Source: Strigops habroptila (taxonomy: Eukaryota > Chordata > Aves > Psittaciformes > Psittacidae). From it: a DNA stretch of 64,000 bases. Both the position numbers and the translations under genes were made by a program. Of the stretch, positions 37,301-59,100 are shown in pieces. The DNA is taken from the NCBI RefSeq assembly GCF_004027225.2, contig NC_044288.2, positions 16,440,744 to 16,504,743 on the forward strand, given 5' to 3'. The first letter of the stretch is position 1; each line of letters starts with the position of its first letter. Under the pieces are notes generated by a model. The model was not told the origin of the DNA and made no database searches. It worked only from the letters and a program-made list of their open reading frames with translations.

Positions 37301-37957
37301 GAGGGGGGGTTCTGCCGGGGTTTGCCCCCGTGCGGCAGCCCCAGGACCACAGTACACGGGACCCCGACGGCGGCTCCGTCTGGGCCGAGCTGTACCGGGG
37401 GCCCCGGCCGAGCCCTCCCGGGGAGCGCCGCCCTCCCCACCCACCCGTGCCTCAGTTTCCCCAGGGCAGAGCAGGATGAACAAGCTCGGCCGCATCCCGG
37501 CAGCGTGGGCACGGATCCGAGCGCGGCTGTAAACACCGGCTCAGGTGAAAGGTCCGCGGGGAGCCCGGCGGGGAGCGGGCAGCCCAGAGGGACACTCCTC
37601 ACCCCATCGCTCCCGCACACCCCCGAAGGGCCGCCGGGATGGAGGGGAAAGGGTGGGGGGGACCTCCTTGCCCCGGGAGAGGGCGGCGCCGGGACGGGCG
37701 CTGAGCTTCCCGGTTCTGCCCGCTGCCGCCCGCACCTCCCGCCGCACCTCCAGACCCGAGGCCGGGCACCGCTTCGCCCTCCCGCTCCGCCCCGGGGGGG
37801 TCCCCACCTCCGCCGCTCTCCTCCCGCCCCCCTTCCCCGCGCCCGGTGCCGGCAGAGCCCCCGGGCAGCGCCGACGGGGCGGGGGGCGGCCCCGGTGCGA
37901 CCCCCCCGCGCTCACCTTGGGCCGGCGGAGCCAGCGGCGGAGCGCGGCGGGCAGCAT
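34384..37957 (-). CDS. ZFYVE28/LST2-like FYVE-finger endosomal protein (complete, 13 exons, 539 residues)
   Basis: Closest family is LST2 (ZFYVE28), a PI3P-binding endosomal protein that promotes EGF receptor degradation. Minus-strand exons: 37957-37916, 37242-37102, 37025-36888, 36746-36544, 36464-36375, 36272-36183, 36058-35957, 35883-35635, 35529-35414, 35322-35209, 35028-34930, 34698-34586, 34506-34384; all phases fit, 540 codons with stop. The N-terminus [20 protein letters not shown] resembles the LST2 start (WLYKPKRTDPQLLAQF). The LST2 core follows (DECIP-like [52 protein letters not shown]) and then [23 protein letters not shown]. The FYVE domain is intact: WVPD (469-472), RRRHHCR (489-495), eight cysteines (478-527) and RVC (522-524). 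The middle is far shorter than in human ZFYVE28 (887 residues). Lys88 matches the region of the LST2 ubiquitination lysine. I think it is an ohnologue, not ZFYVE28 itself. Confidence 0.88.
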
Positions 37958-39700
37958 GGCGCGCCCCGCAGCTCTTGCCGCCGCCCGGCTCCCCGCGCCC
38001 GCCGCTCGCCGGCGGGGCGGGCCGGCACCGGGCACCGCCCGGGGGCGGACCGGGGCGCGGTGTCCACCCAGCCCCGGCACCGGGACGACCCGGCGGACCG
38101 GCCCCCACCGCGCCCCGTCCGGCCCGCGGCGGGACCCGGAGCTTTCCCGCCGCTCGACGGGCCGGTTCCCCCGTAGGGCGGGAAGGGTGCCCCCGCCGGC
38201 TGCCCCGGTGTCGGTTGCTGGCTCCGATTCCCGACTGCAACCCTCAGGCTCCCGGGTCTCCTCAGTTCCCTGGCTCTTCCCTCCCAGTTCCCCTGTCCCC
38301 GCAGCCCCCGAGCCCAGCCTTCCAGAGACCGGGACACCGCAGAGATCCAGCCCTGCAACCCCCCAGTCCCGAGCATCCCCAGGCTGCTGGGGGCACTCGC
38401 AGGCATCGGCCCGCTCTCTGCTGCATGGCTGTGCAGGGAGGGGGGTGCCGAGTGGGTTGTTGCAGTGGGAGGGAGGCAAAGCAGCCCCCTAGTGGGAGCA
38501 GAAGGGGCCGAGTGGTCACGGAGGGGTCCCAAGGGGTGCTCGGGGTGCTGGGCATAGCAAAATGCCCCGGTTGTGCCAGAGGAGGCTGCTCCTGCGCCAC
38601 AACAGTCCTGACACTGCTGCCCACAGGATGTGGGTGCCGATAATTCAGGTGGCTGAAAGCCTAATTGGGTGGATTCACGGGTAAAAAATCCACCGAGGAC
38701 GATTGAATAAACACGGTGGCACCACCTTGGCTTGAGGAAGTCCCTGAGTCACGGCGGCCCTGTGGCACCCAGGCTGAGCCAGCTGTGGGTGCACAGCGAG
38801 CCTGGAGCCCTGCCTGTCCCACTGCTGTTGGCAGTGCCACGGCTTTTCTGGGGGGCACGGTGGGCTTTCCTCAGCGGCCAAGTGCTCCACATGTCCCCGT
38901 GTTACCAGCACTGCGCTCTGCCCCACCACTGCACCTCTGGTCACAGAAGGTGCAGTATGGAGCGAGGTGCAGCCTCATGCAGACCCATGCCACGATGGGG
39001 GGTTCTGATGTGATGCATGGCCCCGAGGCTGGCAGGGAGGTGAGGGGCTGAGTTGGTCCCTAGCTCTTTTTGGAGTCCACCCTGGGGGGCCAGACCCCCG
39101 GGCAGCCTGGGATCAGGAAGCAGAGGAAAGTGGGCGCAGTGAGCATGGTGCAGCATGGTGCTGCATGGCACTGTATGGTTGTATGGCACTGCACAGGGGA
39201 AACCCTGTGCTGAGACCAGGCCATAGCGTGCACCATGCAGGGCTTGCTCTGCCTGGATGGGGTCACAGAATTCCAAGGATGCCATGGCACTTAGCACAGC
39301 CAGGAGCACCCAAGGTACCAGGAGAGCAGCGTTACACAGGGATGGGATGCAGAGGAAACCCACACGTATGTCATGGGGTTTTCCCGCAGTGGGAAGGTCG
39401 GGGCAGTGGGCAGTGTGCTGCTCATCCGCACTGCGCCAACGGGACCAGTTTGACAGAATTGGGGTGCGGAGGAGCTGCAAACGCACATCACTGTGTGGGG
39501 CTGAGAATGCTGCAGTGCTGGGATGGGTACCGAGAGCGCTCTGTCACACGAGGACGCAGAGCAGAGGGGCTGGACCCCACACGTGCATTGTGTGGTACTG
39601 CAGCAGTGGGAAGGCCGGGGCACGGGGTAGTGTGCTGCCCATCCTCAGCGGGGTACCGCTGTGCCGGGGTACAGCGCAGCGGCGTGTGGGGCTGGGACGC
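37958..39700. other. Intergenic region between the ZFYVE28-like gene and FAM193B
   Basis: The part next to 37957 up to about 38250 is a CpG-rich promoter-type stretch for the minus-strand gene. From about 38500 to 39650 the sequence is less CpG-rich, without repeats or a spliceable gene that I can see. An AATAAA at 38706-38711 has no transcript to serve. The region 39120-39260 is a low-complexity ATGG-rich stretch. Confidence 0.55.
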
Positions 39701-39944
39701 CCCGAAGGCACCGGCGCTTTTTAGGACCCGGGGGAGCGTGAAGGGGGAAGCGGAGCCGCCGCCACCGCAGCACCCCCGCTAGGGAGCGCGCTGCCGCCGT
39801 CGCTGCCCTCTCGCAAGATGGCGGCCGCGGCTTCACCTCGCCGGGCCTCCCCCCTCCCTCCTTCCCCCCGGGCAGGGGCCGGACGGGCCGCGCCGCCATA
39901 TTGGCTGTTGTCCTGGCTGCGGCGGGCGGCGGGCCGCGCTCGCC
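39701..39944 (+). promoter_or_regulatory. FAM193B CpG-island promoter with two YY1-type sites
   Basis: CpG-dense sequence before the start codon contains AAGATGGCGGC (39815-39825), a full YY1 consensus, and a second site on the opposite strand within GCCGCCATATTGG (39892-39904), which also includes an inverted CCAAT. YY1 sites of this kind commonly sit just downstream of TATA-less start sites. Confidence 0.6.
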
Positions 39945-47899
<7,955 letters not shown>

Positions 47900-48080
47900 G
47901 GTGCTGCCTCTCCTCACTGTGCCCCCCGCCTCGCCGCGGCGGGGTCCCCTCCTCTGCGGGGGGCTCCCGGTGCTCTCCTGCCCCGCGGGGACCCCCGGGG
48001 CTGTCCCCATCCTCTTCCTGCAACCCCCCTCCCCCCCGCGGGGTCCCCCCTGTGCCGCGGGGAAGGACCGTGCTGGACCC

Positions 48081-48086
48081 AATAAA
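48081..48086 (+). terminator. AATAAA, FAM193B polyadenylation signal
   Basis: Canonical hexamer 182 bases after the FAM193B stop and 234 bases before the DDX41 start codon. Confidence 0.8.
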
Positions 48087-48119
48087 GAACTTTTTAATTT
48101 TTTATTTTATTTAAACCCC

Positions 48120-48319
48120 GCTGTCTGCTCATTTCTAACGGGGAGGGGGGGGAGGGAGGGGGCAGCGCCTTCCGCGGAGGTTTGGCCGTCGAGGCGACCC
48201 ATCCGCTCCCGCGTTGCTAGGCGACGGCTCCCGTTTCGGTACTTCCGGCGCGGGGCGGGGCGGCGGGTGGAGGGGTGTTTACATCCGGGGCAGCGCTGCC
48301 GTTGCGTGGAGACGCCGCC
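48120..48319 (+). promoter_or_regulatory. DDX41 promoter with X-box-like and ETS motifs
   Basis: The whole gap between the FAM193B cleavage site and the DDX41 start is only about 220 bases. It contains GTTGCTAGGCGAC (48213-48225), close to the RFX X-box, and ACTTCCGGC (48241-48249), an ETS site in reverse orientation. GC-rich, no TATA. Confidence 0.6.
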
Positions 48320-53849
<5,530 letters not shown>

Positions 53850-54606
53850 CCTGGGGAGCACCCTGCCCAGTGCCTCCCTGCATGGGCCTTGGTTCCCACT
53901 CAGCCTTGGCAGTGCCCCCACTGCTTCCTTGCCTTTCCCAAGCCCAGGGGCCTGTCCTGCACTGCCGTGGTTCCTTTCCAGGTATTTGGCCAGCTCAGCC
54001 TGGTGAAGCTCCTGCCCCTGGAGGAAATGTGTGGAGCTGTGCTGCAACAGCCCATGACATCATGGTTAGGTTAAATCAGCCTTACTTCAGCAATGTTGGG
54101 CAAGCAGGTAGTGGTGCCTGAGGGGAGGAGGAAGCCTCAGCAGGGGTGACTGGTCTGTGGCTGGCTGCCTGCTGCCCCTGCCAGCCCTCTGCAGAGCCAT
54201 GGCCAGGGTCTTACCTTGCTCCTCTCCAAAGCCCCTTGATTCCTCCAGGAACATCCCTGGTATTTGGGCATTCTCAGCTGGTGGCTGTTCCGTGTCCCCC
54301 AGACATGCTCTGATGCACCGGGGCCAAGGCAGAGCATGCCCCGATCCTGCTGGGTGGTCCCTATGGTGCTTCCTGTGCTCTGCCCACTCACGTTCTGCCT
54401 CACTGCCCTTCTGCGAGGAGGAGGGCAGACAGACACCTCCTGTGGCCCAGCCTCTGCCCCTCATCCCACACACCAAAAAGGGGAAGTTGGTGAGAGAAGG
54501 AAGTCTGCCCCATGCAGTAGCTTCAGCTGCAGCAGTCACATTTTCTCCACTGCTGGTAGCCCAAGTCCCCAGTCCTTGCGCGGGCTGCCGGGGTGGTGCT
54601 GGGCCC
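53850..54606 (+). promoter_or_regulatory. DDX41 3' flank and DOK3 promoter region
   Basis: A 757-base gap with no AATAAA on the + strand. It contains a PU.1-like site AAAAAGGGGAAGT (54475-54487) about 120 bases before the DOK3 start, a nearby second GGAAGT (54499-54504) and a GGAGGAAG at about 54125. PU.1 sites fit DOK3 expression in B cells and myeloid cells. The same stretch probably also serves as DDX41 3' UTR. Confidence 0.5.
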
Positions 54607-57510
54607 ATGGAGAGACCGGTGAAGGATGGGATCCTCTATGTGCAGCACTGCAAATTTGGAAAGGTAAAGGGTGGATTTGGGGCTGGGAACAGGGTTTGCC
54701 CTGGTCCGTCTTGATGCCAGGCCTGGGGCTGGGCCCTCAGTAGCCTGGGAAGGGGGGACTGGAGCCAGACCCCTCAGAGCTGCCTGCTGGGGGGTCCCAG
54801 GGCTCTGCAGCCCCAAGAGCGGGGCTCGTCCTGTGGCCGAGGGGACTCACCCTGCGTGTGGGGTCCCTCTTCTCTCTTGGTCACTGCGTGATTCGCAATG
54901 AAACAATAAACGTGTGTCACCGAGGCGCAGCTCCAGCATGTGTGTGGGAGCAGGGCACCGGGGTGGCGCGTGGGACATGGCTCTGTGCCCAGTCCCCCAT
55001 CAGCCTGGCCCTGGAGGGATCAGTGCCATCCATGGGGCACCCCTCGTGGCTTGTCCTGCTGCTCTGGGCCTTTGGAGTGGACGCCAAGGGCCGCAGCCCT
55101 CTGGGCTTGGGATGGGTGATGTGGTGGGAGTCCCTACAGAGTCAAGCCAGCTCTAGCGAGATGTGAGATAGGTGTTAGTGAAGCAGGTCCATCAGTGGCA
55201 TCTTCTCTTCCATGGCGGGGCAGCCGTGCCCCTGGGGATGTCAGTGGATATGCTGCTCTGCAACCTCCCTACTGAGCAATAGCTGACCCTGGAAGTGAAG
55301 CGGGCAGACCCTGTGTGTGTGGGGCTGGTGCCCTGCTGTGTAGGAGGCAGGGGGCTGGCGGTGGTGGGTATTTTGGGTGCTTGGCCACTCTGGTTTGTGC
55401 AGGGCGGAGGCTCTGCTGCACTGTCGAAGTGCGTGGGGGTGCGTGCCCCCTTCATCCCATGACAGGCTGGGAAGGTGGTGGTGCTGCAGAGCCTCCCCTG
55501 GGAGGAAGCGGGCTGCAGGGCCCGGCCCTGCTCCACAGATGTGAAGCTGCCAGCAGGAGCCTCAGCAGCTCAAAATGGCTTTAATTTGCATCAGGGTCTG
55601 TCCTGAGCACAGCTCCGAGCTCAGCTGCAGCGGCAGGCCGGCACTTGCAGCAGGGAACAAAGAGCAGGACCTGGTGCTCGGGAGCGAGCGTGACTCACAC
55701 AGCGAGCCAGGCTCCCCTCACCCCAGCCTGGGGACTGCCCTGCCCCGCAGCGCTGAGGGTCTGTGCTGGCCCCGGCTCTCTGGGAACCCCCCTGTGGCCC
55801 CTCCTGCCCCTTTCCGCCCTTCCCGAGCACTGCTGGCCCTGCGTAGAATGGCGCACTGGGAGGACGCAGCAGGCAGCTCGTTGCTGACGTGTTTTTCCCT
55901 GCCCGTGCCCTTCCCGTGCCCCAGAGGTCCTGGAGGAAGATGCGAGCCCAGCTCTTCGCCGCCAGCCCCTCCGGTGTGGCCCGCATGGAGAAGTTCGACG
56001 TGCGGGATGACAACACGGCGCTGGAGAAGCCCTCGCTGCGGCAGTGCGCCCGCCGTGTGATCCGCCTCTCCGACTGCATCTCTGTGGGCCCAGCGGGCAC
56101 AGAGAGCTGCCCCAAAGCCACTGCTGCCTTCTACCTTACCACCACAGAGAAGAGCTATGTGCTGGCGGCTGAGCAGCGTGATGAGTGGATAGCCCAGCTC
56201 TGCCAGCTGGCCTTCCAGGTACCACCCCTGGTCCATAGCTGGGACCTCTTGTGCTGCTCCTGGCTTGGGTGAGCTGGGGGCTCTGGCGTGTATGGGCGAG
56301 CAGGGGGTGCTTGTGCTCCTCCATTCCAGGGGCTATGCTCACATCCTTCTGTTTCAGGGAGCAAAGGAGACAACGCAGAGGAACTCCAGGACCCAGCCCA
56401 GCCCCACTGTCCCAATGGAGGAGAACGTCCTCTACTCCTCCTGGCAGGACCGTACGTACAGGGGTGGTGGATAGTGCTGAGGTGGGCTCCAGCTCAGCGC
56501 TGTGGTGCTGACCCCTGCCTTGCTCTCCTCCTGTAGTGACTGAATTCCTGGTGCTGGTGGTCCGGACAGATGCGGCCGCCCGCTGTGGCCTGCATGGGCA
56601 CTACCTGCTCTCAGTCCTTCCCCAGAGCCTGACGCTGAAGGACCTGCAGTCCCGCCAGCCCCTGCTCACCTGGCCCTACCCCTTCCTCCGCAAGTTTGGC
56701 CAGGATCAGGTGGGTGTCCCCCTCCCTCCCTGGGGCTGCTGGCTTCTCAGGGTGAGTGCCAGCCCCTCACCCTGTTCTCTGATCCCACAGACTGTCTTTT
56801 CCTTCGAGGCTGGCCGTCGCAGTGACTCCGGTGAGGGCACCTTCACCTTCAGCACCCCGCGGGCCCTGGAGCTCTGCCGGGCTGTTGCCACTGCCATTGC
56901 CTGCCAGCAGCAGGGCAAGGATGCCCCAGACCCCCGGCTCTCTGCACAGGGCCTTGAGCCCCAGTCCTGGGGCCCTGGGGCTGAGGACCCCCAGCCCAGC
57001 CCCATCCTGGGGGGGACACAGCCCCCCTCCCAGCCCCCCACCAGCCTCATCTGCTTCTCCCCTGCTGAGCCGGAGGCCACAGGCCCCATCATCTATGCCT
57101 CCATCGCACGAGGCCAGCAGCAGCCCCTCTTCGCAGCGGGGCGGCCAGGCTCCAGTGAACCCTGGGCTGCGGGGAAGCCACCCCCTGAACATCTCTATGA
57201 GAACATCTTCACTGCGGAGCAGGGTCCAGCCAGGGCCGAGGAGGAGGAGGAAGAGGCGGAAGGGCGGTGGGAGCTGGAGTGCCGGCAGGCCCCCGAGGGC
57301 CACAGCAGCGAGGCGACCCCCCTCTATGACAACCGGGCCGCCCTGGCCCAGCTCCCGCGGGGCAGCCCCCAGCCCCCCGAGCAGCGCTGGGGCCGGGGGG
57401 CGCAGGAGGCGCTGCCGGGACGTGCCGGGCACAAGCCCCAGAGCACCCTCCGGGCCAGGCTGGTGCGGCTGCTCAGCCGAGAGACCCCCGGCCCACGGGA
57501 CTGGGCCTGA
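54607..57510 (+). CDS. DOK3: DOK3, docking adaptor protein (complete, 5 exons, 445 residues)
   Basis: Cytoplasmic adaptor that dampens immunoreceptor signalling in B cells and macrophages through SHIP1 and Grb2. Exons: 54607-54663, 55925-56218, 56358-56451, 56537-56709, 56791-57510. The first exon (KDGILYVQHCKFGK) matches the start of the Dok PH domain (human KDGILYQQHVKFGK) and joins in phase to SWRKM. The PH domain covers about residues 5-115, with VIRLSDCISV and AFYLTTTEKSYVL. The IRS-type PTB covers about 140-250 (PMEENVLYSSWQ, FLRKFGQDQ, VFSFEAGRRSDSGEGTFTFS). The tail has tyrosines in YASI (308), YENI (342) and YDNR (385); YENI corresponds to the Grb2-binding site of mammalian DOK3. It is about 50 residues shorter than human. 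Exon 3 has two overlapping donors, C|GTACGTACA; only the first keeps the frame. Confidence 0.94.
54664..55924. other. DOK3: DOK3 intron 1
   Basis: A 1.26-kb GC-rich intron. Apart from the AATAAA at 54905 I see nothing to annotate. Confidence 0.6.
54905..54910 (+). terminator. AATAAA inside DOK3 intron 1, likely DDX41 polyadenylation signal
   Basis: The first canonical signal downstream of the DDX41 stop, 1056 bases away and 241 bases past DOK3 exon 1, followed by GTGTGT. If used by DDX41, its 3' UTR overlaps the DOK3 promoter and first exon. If used by DOK3, it would give a short truncated transcript. Confidence 0.5.
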
Positions 57511-57547
57511 CCCCGGGCTGGATGCGGTTCGGTGGCGCGGTGCGGTG

Positions 57548-57553
57548 AATAAA
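57548..57553 (+). terminator. AATAAA, DOK3 polyadenylation signal
   Basis: Canonical hexamer only 38 bases past the DOK3 stop; 172 bases further on is the PDLIM7 TATA box. Confidence 0.85.
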
Positions 57554-57689
57554 CAGCCTGGGCCGGACTCGGTGCTGCGGAGTCGGTCCCGGGGTCGGTG
57601 TCGCGGGGACCGGGCGGGGGCAGTCTGCACCTCCCCGCCAGGGGGCGCCGCTGTGCCCGCCCCGGTAGGCAGGCGCGCGCGGTGGTTGG

Positions 57690-57844
57690 CCAGGCTGTCC
57701 ACCGGCTCCGCCCCGCCTCGGCGCTATATAGCGCAGGGCCGGGCGGAGCAGGGGCGGTCCCCGAGTTCGAGTCCCGCGGTCGGCGGTTTGTTTCGCTCCC
57801 CGCTGCGGCGCCGCCCGCCCCGCCGGGGGCCCGCCCGGCCGCGG
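57690..57844 (+). promoter_or_regulatory. PDLIM7 promoter and first noncoding exon
   Basis: GC boxes (CCGCCCCGCC) are followed by TATATA at 57725-57730 inside the palindrome GCGCTATATAGCGC. A start about 25-30 bases downstream would give a noncoding exon ending at the strong donor CGCGG|GTGAGTG (donor GT at 57845). This exon would splice to the coding exon at 59099. Confidence 0.65.
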
Positions 57845-58285
57845 GTGAGTGAGTGCGGCAGGGCTGGGGTCGCCGTGCTTTGCCGCGGGGGTGGGGGCAT
57901 GCGGGGTACGCGGCCGAGGCCTGGGTCTGGGGGAGGTGATTGGTTGGGGTCGGGCCCGTGTGGGGCAGGGTCGGGGGCCCCGACCTCGGGAAGGGGGCTG
58001 TGTGGGCCGGGATGGGGAGGGGTTCCCCGTGGGGCGGGATGGGGAGCGGGGCTGGGGGGCGCTCATGGGGCCGGGCTGGCGGCCGGGCTCGGCGGTTCCT
58101 CCGGAGCGGGAGGCTGCTCATCCCGGCGCTGCTGGGGATCCCGGCCCAGCCCCGAGGGGAGATGGGGGCTGCCTGCCTGGTGCCGGCGCCTCGGCGGGGC
58201 TTGCGCGGTGCCGGGCGCCGGGAATGCCTGACACGCAGCTTCCCCCGGCCCTCCCGAGCGGGGAGCGGGCTGGTGTCGTCTTACA

Positions 58286-58449
58286 CGCCTTATATAGCCC
58301 GCACCGGGCCGGCAGAGCGGGGCACGCTGGCCCCCAGCCCTGCGGCCTCCGCCGTCTCCCGGCCGTCCGGTGCGAGCGGTGAGGAGGGCGCGGGCCGCCC
58401 TGACCCCGGCCGGCAGCGGCAGGAGGAGGGTTCTGGGGGGCTCATTCAG
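58286..58449 (+). promoter_or_regulatory. Alternative PDLIM7 promoter and first exon
   Basis: A second TATATA box (58291-58296, in CCTTATATAG, one base from an SRF CArG box) stands 566 bases after the first. A donor ATTCAG|GTGAGG follows at 58450, so a second noncoding first exon of about 130 bases is possible. This is inference from motifs only. Confidence 0.4.
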
Positions 58450-59100
58450 GTGAGGGGTGCCCAGGGCCCTGGCCGGCTGACAGCTGTCAGCGTGGCCCTG
58501 GCAGGCAGGGCAGCGCCGGGATTCCCTCCCCGCCGAGCCCCGGCTCTGAGCACAGAGATGGGCTCGCTCCCAGGTAGCATGTGCTGGGCCAGCTGCCGGA
58601 GCGCTGCCTGCCTGCTCTGCCAGGCGCCTCGGGTGGCGTCCCGCAGCTCCTGTGCTGCCGCTGCTAATCCACCCGGCAAAACCGCTTCTGGTTCCCATCC
58701 TTCCCTACCTGCTGCCGCTTCTCCGTGGTCTGAAACGGTCTTGGCTTTCAGCAGCGTGAGTTTCTGAGGTACTGCAAGGGATAACACATGCTAGGTTTGG
58801 GCGAGGGAGAGCAAAGCCTGCGGGTGCCCCACTGTGACTGGCAGAAGGGCTATGCCTAGCTCTTTGGCACTAGTCAGTGTTAGTCTGGGCCCCTTGGCTC
58901 TGACACTACTGGAGGAGATGCTGATAGATTTGAGGTGCGTCTCTAACCACAGTGTAGGATGGTCAGGGTGGAGTTAGTGCTGGAAATGTGACCTGTCTCC
59001 TATCCTGTTGTGTCAGGCGCCGGACCCCCTCCTTGCCTCCTCTCCCTGCGTTTTTCCTGTGTACCCTAACGCCAGGATCACACCCTCTTCCCTTGCAGAG

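Noticed and set aside
37545-38532. 300-codon open frames on both strands around the promoter of the ZFYVE28-like gene
   Set aside because: Overlapping low-complexity frames in a CpG island on both strands; only the 14-codon first exon there is supported.
38706-38711. AATAAA between the ZFYVE28-like gene and FAM193B
   Set aside because: No upstream + strand gene could use it; a chance match.
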